A stretch of 64,000 bases of DNA from Paractinoplanes toevensis (GCF_018332695.1 NZ_BOQN01000102.1:56141-120140), one strand, 5' to 3'; shown: positions 49,985 through 60,263, counted from the stretch's first letter. Notes: generated by a model not told the origin, from the sequence alone. Numbers and translations are program-made.

Positions 49985-50454
49985 GAGTTGCGCCGGGCGA
50001 TCGAGGCGTTCAGCGCGGTGGCGAAGAGACACCAGGCCGCGTACGGGACGAGGGCCCGCGCCGCCGCCGGGTCGTGCCGGGCCGTACGCCGGATGAGGTC
50101 GAGATTGCTCGCGTCCAGCGCGAGGGTCCCGGCCAGCCCGCCGAGCACGCTGCGCCGCCCGAAGAACAGCCAGTTCCAGGCGGCGTTGGCGGCCAGGTTG
50201 GCGCCGAACGCGGCCGCCACCTCCCGCCGGGCCGCCCCGCGGGTGCGCAGCACGGCATGCCCGCCGGCCCACGCGATGCTGGCGTAGAGCGGTGTCCAGA
50301 CCGCCCCGAAGGCCCAGGACGGCGGCTGCCAGTCCGGCTTGTCGAGGGTGCGGTACCAGCGGGTCCCGGTGTTCACCTGGGTGGATCCGGCCACCGCGGT
50401 GGCGGTCACGGCGGCGGTCGTTGCGGCATAGGTGAGCCAGCGTCGCGTACTCAT
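49975..50454 (-). CDS. tspO: TspO/MBR family protein
   Basis: Membrane protein of 159 residues, five TM. Family signature WYRTLDKPDWQPPSWAFGAVWTPLY near residue 30 and AAWNWLFFG near 100. Bacterial TspO binds porphyrins and is involved in tetrapyrrole and oxidative stress handling. ATG 50454 follows AAAGGAG. Divergent from the large helicase gene, 62 nt apart. Confidence 0.9.
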   Translation of the reverse strand: MSTRRWLTYAATTAAVTATAVAGSTQVNTGTRWYRTLDKPDWQPPSWAFGAVWTPLYASIAWAGGHAVLRTRGAARREVAAAFGANLAANAAWNWLFFGRRSVLGGLAGTLALDASNLDLIRRTARHDPAAARALVPYAAWCLFATALNASIARRNSQK

Positions 50455-50516
50455 GACTTTGCTCCTTTCCCGCGAATCGCCAGCGGAATCACCTCCGCGC
50501 TTGCTGGAATCGGTAT

Positions 50517-53500
50517 ATGACGCCCGAAACTGCCACCGAGTCGACAAGGGCCGCATTGCGGGCCTGGCGCGACGGCCTGGTGAACCTCGACGCCGGCAAC
50601 CGGATGATCAACTTCCGGCGGTCCGAGACGGGCATGGTGGAGATCGCCGGACCACCACCGGGGGTGATCGTGGGCGCGCTGCGCTCCGGCGGCGAGCACG
50701 GGTTCGCCGGCGAGGGCGAGTTCTTCCGCACCGGCCTGGGCGCCCAGCCCCTCGGCACGGTGCTGCGCCGGCTCATGCGCAAGGCCCGGCAGGATTTCCT
50801 CGACCGGGGCGTCGACGCGCTGCACCTGGCCATCGGCATGCTGCACTGGCGGGACGAGGAGGGCACCTCGCTGGGCAGTCCGCTCCTGCTGCTGCCGGTC
50901 GAACTGACCGCCGCCGGCCCGGCCGACCTGCCGAAACTGACCGGCCGCGACGACGACCCGGTGGTCAACCCGGCGCTGGTGCTGCGGCTGCGGCTGGTCG
51001 GCATCGAGCTGCCGGCCGTGGCGTCCCTGGCCGATCTGGACCTGGCCGAGTTCCTCACCCGGGTGCGCGCGGCGACCGCGGGCCGGGAGGGCTGGCGGGT
51101 CGACGAGACCGTGCTGCTGTCCACGTTCAGCTTCCACAAGGAGGCCATGTACCGGGACCTGCACGACAACGAGGACCGCATCCTCGCTCACCCGGTGATC
51201 CGGAGCCTCGCGTCGCTCGACGGCGAGCCGGGCTTCGCGCCGATCGCCGCCGCCGACGTGGACCGGCTGGCCCCGCCCGAGGAGGTGCCGCTGGTCCTGG
51301 ACGCGGACGCGTCCCAGCGGGCCGGCATCGCGGCGGCCACCGCCGGGCACAGCTTCGTGCTGGACGGCCCGCCCGGCACCGGCAAGTCGCAGACCATCGC
51401 CAACATGATCGGCTGCCTGCTGCACGCCGGGAAGCGGGTGCTCTTCGTCTCGGAGAAGGTGGCCGCGCTCGAGGTGGTGCGCAACCGCCTCGCCGATGCC
51501 GGCCTTGATGACTACCTGCTCGAACTGCACAGCCACAAGGCGACCCGCAAGGAGGTGGCCCGCGGCCTGGCCGCGGCGGTGGACAAGCCACCGGCCTCGC
51601 CGGCGGCCGGGCGGATCGGTGCGGCCCGTGCTTCCCGCGAGGCCCTTTCCGCGTACGCCGAGGCGATGAACGAGGTACGGGAGCCGCTCGGCGCCAGCCT
51701 GCACGACATCCTCGGCCGCTGCGCCGAACTGGCCGGGGTGCCCGCCGCGCCCGCCCCCGAGCCGGTCACCCTGACCCCGGACACGCTGCGGCAGGTGCGC
51801 GAGGCCGCCGAGCAGCTGGCCCGCTCGTGGCGGCCGGCCGCGCTCGGCGACGACTTCGCCTGGCGGGAGGTCACCGACTCCGAGCCGCTCGACGGCCGGT
51901 TGCAGCGGGCCGAACACGCGCTGCGCGAGCTGTCCGGCGCGGCCGGTCGCAACGCCGCGCTGGCCGCCGCGTTCGGCCTGGCCCGGCCGTCCGGTGCGGC
52001 CGCGCTCGCCGCCCTCGCCGAACACGCGGCCCGCCGCCCGGCCGGGGTGGACGACGACTGGCTCACCACGGCCAGCCTGCGCCCGGTGCGCAAGGCCGCT
52101 ACCGAGCGCGGCCGGCACCTGGCCACGGTGCGGCAGGCCCGCGAGGCGGTCCGGGCGGCGGCCGGCGTCGCCTGGGACGACCTGCCCGCGCCCGGTGACG
52201 TGCCGCCGGTGCGGCGGGCCGAGACCCGGCCGGCCGCGGTCGACCCCGGCCCGCTCACCGCGGAGGCCGCGACCGGGCTGGCCCGCCGCTTCGACGACGA
52301 CGCCACCCTGCTCGAGGAGCGGATGCGCGACGTCACCCGGATCACCTCGGCGCTGACCCTGCCCGCGGCCGGCAGTTTCGCCGACGTGGCCCGGGCGGTG
52401 GCGATCTGCGAACTGGGCGGCCGGGCCAACCGCCCGGAGCCGTACTGGTTCGGCGCCGGCGTGCTGGCCAAGGCGAACGCCGCGACGGCCGCGCTGCGCC
52501 GGGGCGTGGAGGCGCTCACCGCCGCCGAGGGGCAGGCCCGCCGGTACTTCCACGAGTCGATCCTGGACCAGCCGGTCGAGCAGCTCTCCGACCGGCTCAC
52601 CCGGGTGCACCGCGGGCTGTTCCGCAAGCTGTTCGGCGCGTACCGGCGCGACTACGAGTCGGTCGCCGCGTTCGCCCTGCCGTCGATCTCCTCCTCGGAC
52701 GCGGTCGCCCACCTCGGCACCGCCGTCGCGTGGCGGGCCGCCCGCCGCGAACTGGCCGCCCTGGAACAGGAGCACGCCGCCGTGCTCGGCCGGTTCTGGC
52801 GCGGCGCCACCACCGACTTCACCGCGCTCAACGAGGCCCTGCAGGTGGCGGCCGAACTGCTGCGCTGGACCCCGCCGCAGGCCGTGCCGGCGGTCATCGA
52901 CCACGTCTGCGCGCCGGTGCCGGACGACGGGCTGCTGCGCGCCGCGGCCGGGGTGAACGCGGCGATCGCCCGCTGGCAGTCCACCCTGCGCCCGGCGCCC
53001 GAGGCGGCCGCCCGGCCGGAGCTCGCGCAGGCCGGGGTGCGGGACGCGATCGCCTGGCTGCGGGCCAACGCCGCCCCGCTGACCGCGGCGGCGCGACTGA
53101 TCGGCGCGTACGACGAGGCCACCGGCCGTACCCTCGATCTGGCCGGCGCCGAACGCCTGGCCGGCCTCCGGCAGGCCGTCGCCGATGCGCTGGCCGGCGC
53201 GGACGGCGACGCCGACATCGACGAGAGCGCGATCGACTGGGCCGCCAAGGCCCGGGAGATCGCCACCGGCAGCGCCGAGAAGCCGCTGACCGCCAAGCAG
53301 GCCGCCGCCCTCGCCGCCGCTCGCCCGGCCGGCGGACTCGCCGCCCGGGCTGCCGCCTGGACGCAGGCCCGGGACGCGGTCGTCGCCGCGTTCGGTGCCG
53401 CCCGCCGGGCCGGGCTCGTCGAGGCCCTCGAGGACTACGAGCGCGGGCCGGCGCTGCTGCGGGAACTGCGCGAGGACGCCGCCGGCCAGGACGAATGGTT

Positions 53501-55208
53501 CAGCCACGTGGCGGCCCGGGAGGTGCTCACCGGGTTCGGCCTGGACGCGGCCGTCGCCTACTGCGCCGACGTCGCGGTGCCGCCGGAGCAGCTGCGGCCG
53601 GTTCTCGAGCGGGCCGTGCTGCGGGCCTGGGCCGACGACGTGCTGCATCGCGACGAGCGACTGCGCCCGGTCCGGGCCGAGGAACGCAGCCACCTCGTCG
53701 ACGAGTTCCGCGCGCTGGACCGGGAACTCGTCGCGTCGGCGCCGGCCCGGATCGCGGCCGTGCTCAACGAGCGCCGGGCGGCGAATCTCCCGGCCGAGGA
53801 GACCGCCCTGCTGCGCCGGGAGGGCATGAAGGAGACCCGCCACCTCGCCGTACGGGATCTGATCGACCGGGCCCGGACCGCCGTGCTGGCCATGAAGCCC
53901 TGCTTTTTGATGTCGCCCCTCGCGGTCAGCCAGTATCTGCCGCCGGACATCGGCTTCGACGTGGTGATCTTCGACGAGGCGTCGCAGGTCACGCCGGCCG
54001 ATGCGATCAACTGCATCTACCGGGGGAGTGCCCTGGTCGCGGCCGGCGACGACAAGCAGCTGCCGCCCACGTCGTTCTTCGAGACCGTGAACGACAGCGA
54101 CGTCAGCGACTTCCAGTCCATCCTGGAGCTGGCCAAGGCCTGCGGCGCGTTCCCGAGCATGCCCCTGGCCTGGCACTACCGCAGCCGGCACGAGGCGCTG
54201 ATCGCCTTCGTCAACCAGGCCTTCTACGGCGGCCGGCTGGTCACCTTCCCGTCCGCCGACGAGCACAGCCCCGACGCCGGGGTGCACCTGATCCCGGCCG
54301 GCGGTGTTTACCGGCGCGGCACCACCCGCGACAACCCGGTCGAGGCCGGCATCGTCGCCGAGCGGGTCGTCGCGTCGCTGACCGCCCGGCCCGACCTGTC
54401 CCTCGGCGTCGTCACGTTCTCGGTGGCCCAGGCCGAGGCGATCGAGGCCGCCCTGGACCGGGCGGCCGCGCAGCACCCTGGGCTGATCCGGCTGCTCGAC
54501 ACCGACCGGCTCAACGGGTTCTTCGTGAAGAGCCTCGAATCGGTGCAGGGCGACGAACGCGACGTGATGATCTTCTCGATCGGCTACGGGCACGACGAGC
54601 AGGGGAAGATCAGCACCAACTTCGGCGCGCTCAGCCGGCCCAACGGGTGGCGGCGGCTCAACGTGGCGATCACCCGGGCCCGGCAGCGGGTGGAGATCGT
54701 GTCCTCCATCCGGGCGCGGGACATCCCGGAGAGTGCCAACGAGAGCGTCCGGCACCTGGCCGCGTACCTCGACTTCGCCGAGCACGACGGCATCGTCCGG
54801 ACCGACGCGGCCGGGTCCCTCGGTGCCCTGGAGACGTCCGTCCGCGAGGCCGTCGAGTCGTGGGGCTACACCGTGCACAGCCGGATCGGCTCCGGCGGCT
54901 ACCGGCTCGACCTGGGCGTGCTGCACCCCGCGCACGAGGGCGCGGTGTACGCGATCGGCGTCGAGTGCGACGGGGCGATGTACCACGCCTGCCCGGTGGC
55001 CCGGGACCGCGACCGGCTGCGCGCCGAGGTGCTCGGCGGCCTCGGCTGGACCCTGCACCGGGTGTGGGGAACCGCCTGGTACCGCGACCGGGCCGGCGAA
55101 CAGGCCCGGCTGCGGGCCGCCATCGAGAGGGCGGTCGCCGACACCTCGCTGCCGGCCCGCGCCCCGCACCGGAAACCGGACCTGCTGAAGCTTCTGCCGG
55201 TTTCCTGA
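50517..55208 (+). CDS. DUF4011-SF1 helicase-Vsr-like endonuclease fusion (Hhe-like)
   Basis: Cytosolic protein of 1563 residues. N-terminal DUF4011 region (1-~260); SF1 helicase first half with Walker A GPPGTGKS near 282; a long helical insert; Walker B VIFDEASQ near 1150, GDDKQLPP, WHYRSRHE, SLESVQGDERD and LNVAITRAR (motifs III-VI). The C-terminal REase_MTES_1575/Vsr-like nuclease has YRLDLGV and GVECDGAMYH near 1480 and ARDRDRLR-type VARDRDRLRAEVLGGLGW. The same order is known from single-gene Hhe antiphage systems (established knowledge, not checked here). All helicase motifs appear intact. The ATG at 50517 has only a weak ribosome site. Followed by WD40 and STAND genes on the same strand. 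Confidence 0.88.
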   Translation: MTPETATESTRAALRAWRDGLVNLDAGNRMINFRRSETGMVEIAGPPPGVIVGALRSGGEHGFAGEGEFFRTGLGAQPLGTVLRRLMRKARQDFLDRGVDALHLAIGMLHWRDEEGTSLGSPLLLLPVELTAAGPADLPKLTGRDDDPVVNPALVLRLRLVGIELPAVASLADLDLAEFLTRVRAATAGREGWRVDETVLLSTFSFHKEAMYRDLHDNEDRILAHPVIRSLASLDGEPGFAPIAAADVDRLAPPEEVPLVLDADASQRAGIAAATAGHSFVLDGPPGTGKSQTIANMIGCLLHAGKRVLFVSEKVAALEVVRNRLADAGLDDYLLELHSHKATRKEVARGLAAAVDKPPASPAAGRIGAARASREALSAYAEAMNEVREPLGASLHDILGRCAELAGVPAAPAPEPVTLTPDTLRQVREAAEQLARSWRPAALGDDFAWREVTDSEPLDGRLQRAEHALRELSGAAGRNAALAAAFGLARPSGAAALAALAEHAARRPAGVDDDWLTTASLRPVRKAATERGRHLATVRQAREAVRAAAGVAWDDLPAPGDVPPVRRAETRPAAVDPGPLTAEAATGLARRFDDDATLLEERMRDVTRITSALTLPAAGSFADVARAVAICELGGRANRPEPYWFGAGVLAKANAATAALRRGVEALTAAEGQARRYFHESILDQPVEQLSDRLTRVHRGLFRKLFGAYRRDYESVAAFALPSISSSDAVAHLGTAVAWRAARRELAALEQEHAAVLGRFWRGATTDFTALNEALQVAAELLRWTPPQAVPAVIDHVCAPVPDDGLLRAAAGVNAAIARWQSTLRPAPEAAARPELAQAGVRDAIAWLRANAAPLTAAARLIGAYDEATGRTLDLAGAERLAGLRQAVADALAGADGDADIDESAIDWAAKAREIATGSAEKPLTAKQAAALAAARPAGGLAARAAAWTQARDAVVAAFGAARRAGLVEALEDYERGPALLRELREDAAGQDEWFSHVAAREVLTGFGLDAAVAYCADVAVPPEQLRPVLERAVLRAWADDVLHRDERLRPVRAEERSHLVDEFRALDRELVASAPARIAAVLNERRAANLPAEETALLRREGMKETRHLAVRDLIDRARTAVLAMKPCFLMSPLAVSQYLPPDIGFDVVIFDEASQVTPADAINCIYRGSALVAAGDDKQLPPTSFFETVNDSDVSDFQSILELAKACGAFPSMPLAWHYRSRHEALIAFVNQAFYGGRLVTFPSADEHSPDAGVHLIPAGGVYRRGTTRDNPVEAGIVAERVVASLTARPDLSLGVVTFSVAQAEAIEAALDRAAAQHPGLIRLLDTDRLNGFFVKSLESVQGDERDVMIFSIGYGHDEQGKISTNFGALSRPNGWRRLNVAITRARQRVEIVSSIRARDIPESANESVRHLAAYLDFAEHDGIVRTDAAGSLGALETSVREAVESWGYTVHSRIGSGGYRLDLGVLHPAHEGAVYAIGVECDGAMYHACPVARDRDRLRAEVLGGLGWTLHRVWGTAWYRDRAGEQARLRAAIERAVADTSLPARAPHRKPDLLKLLPVS

Positions 55209-55259
55209 CGCTTGACGTAATGATCTCTGCTGTCGACTGTATTGACTCACGCAGAGTTG

Positions 55260-56666
55260 ATGTCCAGCATTGTCCGGGTGACGGTCGGAACAGGTGGGCC
55301 GGCCCACGCCGCCCCGGTCAGTTGTGTCGCTTTCCGGGCCGACGGTGGGCGCCTGGCCAGTGGCTCCCACGACCGCAGTGTCATCGTGTGGGACACCACC
55401 GATCCGGCCCGCCCGGCCATGGTGACCGAGTTCGGCCATCATGCCGCGGTGCTGTCGGTGGCCTTCAACCCGGCCGCCGCCGACCTGCTCGCGACCGGCT
55501 CGGCCGACGGGACGGCGGCCGTCTGGCGGGTCGTCGACGACCGGCCGGCCTCGCAGATGAAGGTCCTGGGCGGCCACCCCGGCGCGGTCACCTCGGTCGC
55601 GTGGATGCCGGACGGCCAGCACCTGATCTGCCAGATCGCCGAGAGCCGGGCCGCCGTGTGGAACGCCTTCGGCGAGACCTACCTGGGTGAGCTGACCGAT
55701 TGCGTACGCCTGGCGGTCAGCGTCGACGGCCTGGTCGCCACCGTCGGTGCCGACAATCTGGTCGCCGTCCGTGACCTGTGGCGCGACCCGGGCCGCATCA
55801 CCTACCTGCCGGCCGCCGCGGTCGAGGACTGCGCCTGGTCACCCGACGGCGCCACGCTGGCCCTGGCCGGGGCGGACGGGTCGCTGGAGTTGCTCAACGC
55901 CGAGCTGCTGCCGATCCGGTCGGTCCGGGTCGGCGACACACCCCTGCGCGGCGTCACCTGGTCCACCGACGGCAGCAGCATCATCGCCGGCACCTACGAT
56001 CCCGGGCTGGTCGCGCTGGACATCGCCGGCCGTCCACAGTGGCGGCACACCGACGTACGCCTCTGGCCCCGTTCGTTGGCCGCCGCCGGCGGCACCGTGG
56101 CCGCCGCGACCTTCGGCGGCCGCCCGCACCTGCTGGTCCGGTCGACCGGGCAGCCGCTCGGCGCCGGGCCCGGGCAGGCCCCCGCCGAGCCGAGCGCACC
56201 GTTCCGCGGCGGCGTGGTCGCCGCCACCGGCCGGATCGTGACCGCCGGCCCGGCCGGCGAACGTCATCCGCTGTGGGAACACGACACCCGGGTGACCGCG
56301 GTGGCCGCCGTCGGCGACCGGGTGATCGTGTCGGCCGCCCACCGCTCGGTCCGGGTGATGCTGCTGTCCGACCACGATCTGGTCATCGAGCTCGGCATCA
56401 CCCTGCACGCCCCCGAACCGGTCAAGGCGGTGGCCGTGCTCGGCGCGCCGGAGGCCCCGGTCGTGGTGGCCGCCTCGCACGACTTCCGCCTGTTCTCCTG
56501 GACCCTCGACTGGACCGGCATGCCGGCCGGTCCCCGGCTGATCGGCGAGTTCGGCTACGGCATCGCCGCCCTCACCCGCCTCGACGACCACCGCCTGACC
56601 GCCACCGACCACCACGGCGAGATGGTCATCCTCGCCCTCGGCCCGGACGGCGCCCTCTCCGCCTGA
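55260..56666 (+). CDS. WD40 repeat beta-propeller protein
   Basis: Soluble protein of 468 residues consisting of WD40 blades. The first three are clear: VSCVAFRADGGRLASGSHDRSVIVWD, VLSVAFNPAAADLLATGSAD and VTSVAWMPDGQHL. Later ones are degenerate (CAWSPDGATLALAGADGSLEL and onward). No effector domain, so it is a pure scaffold or sensor. It lies 51 nt after the helicase gene and 22 nt before the STAND gene, suggesting a shared transcript. ATG 55260 is preferred over TTG 55242; neither has a clear ribosome site. Confidence 0.82.
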   Translation: MSSIVRVTVGTGGPAHAAPVSCVAFRADGGRLASGSHDRSVIVWDTTDPARPAMVTEFGHHAAVLSVAFNPAAADLLATGSADGTAAVWRVVDDRPASQMKVLGGHPGAVTSVAWMPDGQHLICQIAESRAAVWNAFGETYLGELTDCVRLAVSVDGLVATVGADNLVAVRDLWRDPGRITYLPAAAVEDCAWSPDGATLALAGADGSLELLNAELLPIRSVRVGDTPLRGVTWSTDGSSIIAGTYDPGLVALDIAGRPQWRHTDVRLWPRSLAAAGGTVAAATFGGRPHLLVRSTGQPLGAGPGQAPAEPSAPFRGGVVAATGRIVTAGPAGERHPLWEHDTRVTAVAAVGDRVIVSAAHRSVRVMLLSDHDLVIELGITLHAPEPVKAVAVLGAPEAPVVVAASHDFRLFSWTLDWTGMPAGPRLIGEFGYGIAALTRLDDHRLTATDHHGEMVILALGPDGALSA

Positions 56667-56688
56667 ACGAGGTGGCGCGGGTGGCGGC

Positions 56689-59457
56689 GTGCTGCGAGCC
56701 TGGAAGCGCGGACGGATACGGTTCATGCCGTTGCGGGAGACGGATGACAGCCGGCCTGCGCCGGGGAAGGGACGGGCGGTGGCGAGGTTGACCCGACAGG
56801 GCTTGCCGGCGGGTCTGTCCGCCCTGCTTGCGGTCGGTGCCGGCCTGCTGACCAATCTCTTGACCTCCGGCTGGAGCTGGCCGCTGGCGATCGCCTTTGC
56901 CGTCCTCATCGGCGTCTACGTCGGATACGAGATATGGCGGGCGAGCAGGGACGACGCCGGCGGACCGGCTGCGCCGCCCGCCGGAGCGCCGACCCCACAG
57001 CGACGCTCCGTAGTTCCACCGTGGGGGCTGCTGCCGGCAAAGATGCACGGTCGCGACGAGGTCCTGCGGACGCTCTCCGCGGTGCTCGACCCGGGTGTCG
57101 CGCATGAGGCTCAGTTGCATGTGTTGTGCGGGCTCGGCGGCTCGGGGAAGACCACCGTGGCGTTGTCCACGGCCGACGCCGCACGACGGTCCGGCGCCCT
57201 GGTCTGGTGGATCAGCGCACGGGATGAGACATCCCTGGTCAGCAGCCTCATTGACCTGGCCGCAGAACTTGCCACCCCGGAGGAGACTGCACAGGCGAGG
57301 GTTGGCGTGCGCAGTCTGACCGACCTCGTCTGGCGACATATCGAGGCCCGCACCGATCGGTGGCTTCTGGTGGTCGACAACGCTGATCGTCCGGAACTGC
57401 TGGCCCCGGACGGTGGTCAGGTGTCGCACGGCAACGGAGTCGTGCGGCCGGCCTCCGGTGGACTCGTGCTGGTCACCAGCCGGGTCGGCAACGCCGAGGT
57501 GTGGGGAAACCGGGCGGTGCTGCACCCACTGGGCCGGCTCTCGTCCGATGCGTCCGCGCGCGTACTGCTCGATGCGGCGGGCGCCGCGGCCGGCTCAGAC
57601 GGCGACGCCGTGGCTCTGGGCGAGCGGTTGGGCGGCCTCCCGCTGGCCCTGCGGGCTGCCGGTCGATACCTTTCCTCGACTGCGGCGCGGCTCGACGGCG
57701 TGACGACCTTCGCGGAATATCGGCGACTGCTGGAGGAACGTTTCACGACGTTGCTGGGCCGGCCCTCGGCGGAACCGCGGGAGGCGGTCGTCAGCACTTG
57801 GGAGCTGACCCTGGACCTGCTGGCCGAACAGGGCGATGATGCGGCGCGGAAGATCATGCGGCTGTTCGGCGGCCTTGCGCCGGAACCCGTGCCGATCGCG
57901 ATGCTCGATCAGTCGGTGCTGGACCGGAGCCTCCTGTTCGGTCGCCCCGCCCGCGGATGGCTGCCATCCTGGGCGTCCGGCCGGCATCGCCCGGTCTATG
58001 ACCCGCAGGCCCACAGTCGCGTCCTGAGCGACCTGTGCGATTTCGGACTGCTCGACCGGACCACCCCGGCGAGTGGCCCGGCTCCGGCTGTGCCGTGCCT
58101 GGTCGCTCACCCGTTGGTCGCTGAGACGAACGCCCGGATGGTCAGGGACGACGCGAAGCTTGGGCGCGAGGTACGCGGCACCGTGGCCGCTCTGTTGACA
58201 CAGGCGAGCCGGCGGTATGACCCGGAGGACCCGTCCACATCACTGTGGTGGGCCTTGCTTGCGCCGCACGCCGAACAAGCCGTCGACGTCACGCCCGGAC
58301 ATCGCGGTTCTCGCCGAGAACTGCGATTGCTGATCCGGGCGCTGTGCACGGTCAGCCGGGGCCTGTGCGGGGCCGGTGACTATCTCACGGCGCACGTGCT
58401 GGCCGAGCGGGCCCGCCAGGTGGCTGCCCACAACCTCACCGCCGACGACCCGGCAGCTCTGGTAGCCCGCTGCCATGTCGCCGACGCGGTGGCTCACCTC
58501 GGCGATTACGCGACGGCACTCGAGGAGTACCGCGAAGTACTGACGGTGCAGCGGCAGCGATTGAAGCGGGACCATCCGGATGCCCTCCGGACCCGGCGTG
58601 AACTGGCGTGGCTTCAGGCTCTTCGCGGTATGTACACCGAGGCGGAGGCAGGATATCGAGAACTTCTCGATCTGCAGCGACACCGGCTCGGTGCCGAGCA
58701 CCCGGATGCGCTGCGTAGCCAGAGCGATCTCGCGTTCGTGCTGGCGTTCCAGGACCGCTTCGACGAGGCCGAACAGGAGTACCGTGACGTCCTCGCCCGC
58801 CAGCGCCGAGTGCTGGGGGACGGTCACGGGAACACCATTCGGACCCGCCACTATCGGGCGCACGCGCTGGCGTCCGCCGGTCGGTTCGAAGAGGCCGAGC
58901 AGGAACTGCGCCTGGTCTACGAGGCTCGGACCGCCCAGCGGGGGCCGAAGCACCCGGATGCCGTGCGGACCAGGCAGGAGCTGGGCTGGGTCGCCGCGAT
59001 CCAGGGCCGGTACGAGGACGCCGAGGAGCACTGGCGGGCCGTCCTCGATGTGCTGCGCGACACCGTCGGCGCGGACCACGTCGACACGTTGCGCACCCGG
59101 CACGATCTCGCCGCCATCGCCGCGGTGCGCGGCCGCTACGCCGAGGCCCAACGTGAGCTGCCGCTCATCGTCGAGCAACGCCGACGGCTTCTCGGGCCGG
59201 AGCATCCGGCTACGCTCCGAGCACGGCGCAACCTGGCCTGGTTGAACGCGGAGCTGGGCGACGATGCCGCTGCCGAGGCCGAGCTCCGCACCATCCTGGC
59301 AGTCTGGCGGCGAACAAGCGGCCCCTCCAGTGCGGAGGCCCGGCTGACCGAAGCCCACATCGAGGCTCTACCTAAGCATCGCCGGCCCGGTGAGCCGAGG
59401 CCTCCGTTGTGGGCGACGGGATACCAGACCGCCGCACCGGACCGGACCGAAGCTTGA
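56689..59457 (+). CDS. Membrane-anchored NB-ARC/STAND ATPase with TPR repeats
   Basis: Protein of 922 residues. Two TM segments near 42-58 and 62-80 (GLSALLAVGAGLL; PLAIAFAVLIGVYVGY), then an NB-ARC ATPase with Walker A GLGGSGKTT (148-156), Walker B WLLVVDNAD near 225 and GLPLAL near 325, a winged-helix region, and from ~600 on at least six kinesin-light-chain-type TPRs with 42-residue period (HPDALRTRRELAWL; FDEAEQEYRDVL). STAND proteins oligomerise on ligand sensing; here the membrane segments could be the effector. The GTG start is uncertain; ATG 56725 is an alternative. The gene is visibly less GC-rich than its neighbours. Confidence 0.85.
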   Translation: MLRAWKRGRIRFMPLRETDDSRPAPGKGRAVARLTRQGLPAGLSALLAVGAGLLTNLLTSGWSWPLAIAFAVLIGVYVGYEIWRASRDDAGGPAAPPAGAPTPQRRSVVPPWGLLPAKMHGRDEVLRTLSAVLDPGVAHEAQLHVLCGLGGSGKTTVALSTADAARRSGALVWWISARDETSLVSSLIDLAAELATPEETAQARVGVRSLTDLVWRHIEARTDRWLLVVDNADRPELLAPDGGQVSHGNGVVRPASGGLVLVTSRVGNAEVWGNRAVLHPLGRLSSDASARVLLDAAGAAAGSDGDAVALGERLGGLPLALRAAGRYLSSTAARLDGVTTFAEYRRLLEERFTTLLGRPSAEPREAVVSTWELTLDLLAEQGDDAARKIMRLFGGLAPEPVPIAMLDQSVLDRSLLFGRPARGWLPSWASGRHRPVYDPQAHSRVLSDLCDFGLLDRTTPASGPAPAVPCLVAHPLVAETNARMVRDDAKLGREVRGTVAALLTQASRRYDPEDPSTSLWWALLAPHAEQAVDVTPGHRGSRRELRLLIRALCTVSRGLCGAGDYLTAHVLAERARQVAAHNLTADDPAALVARCHVADAVAHLGDYATALEEYREVLTVQRQRLKRDHPDALRTRRELAWLQALRGMYTEAEAGYRELLDLQRHRLGAEHPDALRSQSDLAFVLAFQDRFDEAEQEYRDVLARQRRVLGDGHGNTIRTRHYRAHALASAGRFEEAEQELRLVYEARTAQRGPKHPDAVRTRQELGWVAAIQGRYEDAEEHWRAVLDVLRDTVGADHVDTLRTRHDLAAIAAVRGRYAEAQRELPLIVEQRRRLLGPEHPATLRARRNLAWLNAELGDDAAAEAELRTILAVWRRTSGPSSAEARLTEAHIEALPKHRRPGEPRPPLWATGYQTAAPDRTEA

Positions 59458-59466
59458 GTACGGCGC

Positions 59467-60192
59467 CTACCAGGGGATCGGGCCGTCGTCGTCGAAGAAG
59501 GCGCCGGTCGGGCCGTCGTCCGGCAGGGTGGCCAGGTGGATCGCGATCGCGGCGCCCTGCTCCGGACTGCGGTGGCCGCGGTGACCGTTGAGGTCGGTGG
59601 CGGTGAAACCCGGGCAGCCCAGGTTGATCAGGATGCCGGTGTTCTTCAGCTCCTTGGCGTACTGCACCGTCACGGCGTTGAGGAACGTCTTCGACGGGGA
59701 GTAGGCCGCCGAGATCGGGCCGGTGTCCCCGGTGTCGGCGACCTGCCGGGCCAGCGAGCCCACGGTGCTGGACATGTTCACGATCCGCGGTGCCGCCGAC
59801 CGGCGCAGCAGCGGGAGCATCGCGTTGGTCACCCGGATCACGCCGATCACGTTGGTCTCCACCACCGCCCGGATCGTGTCCGCGCCGACCTCGGTGGGCG
59901 CCTGGGGCATGCCGCCGGTGATTCCCGCGTTGTTGACCAGCACGTCGAGCCGGCCGGCGCGCTCCTCGATCAGCCGGGCGGCCGCCGTCACGCTCGCGTC
60001 GGCGGTCACGTCCAGCGGCACCCCGAACGCGTCGGCGCCGGCCGCCCGCAGCTTCGCCACCGCGGTCTCCCGGCGCTGGTCGTCCCGGGCGCCGACACCC
60101 ACCGCCCAGCCGAGCCGGCCGAAGCCAGCCGCGATCTCGTACCCGATGCCCTTGTTCGCGCCGGTGATCAGCACGATCTTCTGTTCGCTCAT
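59467..60192 (-). CDS. SDR family NAD(P)-dependent oxidoreductase
   Basis: Classical short-chain dehydrogenase of 241 residues: cofactor loop TGANKGIG near residue 9, NNAG, catalytic Ser in SSTVGS, and active-site YSPSK (Tyr-x-x-x-Lys). It resembles carbonyl reductase-like plant/bacterial members. ATG 60192 follows GAAGGA. Divergent from the LysR gene, which probably controls it. Confidence 0.9.
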   Translation of the reverse strand: MSEQKIVLITGANKGIGYEIAAGFGRLGWAVGVGARDDQRRETAVAKLRAAGADAFGVPLDVTADASVTAAARLIEERAGRLDVLVNNAGITGGMPQAPTEVGADTIRAVVETNVIGVIRVTNAMLPLLRRSAAPRIVNMSSTVGSLARQVADTGDTGPISAAYSPSKTFLNAVTVQYAKELKNTGILINLGCPGFTATDLNGHRGHRSPEQGAAIAIHLATLPDDGPTGAFFDDDGPIPW

Positions 60193-60248
60193 GCTTTGAT
60201 CCTTCGCGCGACCGGCCCGGCACTCCAACACCGTTTAGGTGGCCGGCA

Positions 60249-60263
60249 ATACCCCACCGGTAT
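60249..60263. promoter_or_regulatory. LysR-type binding site candidate
   Basis: Perfect inverted repeat ATACC-N5-GGTAT between the divergent SDR and LysR genes, 24 nt before the LysR ATG, where an autoregulatory LysR site is expected. Confidence 0.5.

Noticed and set aside
50451..55622. Open frame of 1723 codons on the minus strand
   Set aside because: It is antisense to the helicase gene, whose motifs are all intact. Stop codons are rare in the GC-rich complementary frame, and the translation is low-complexity Gly/Arg/Ala.
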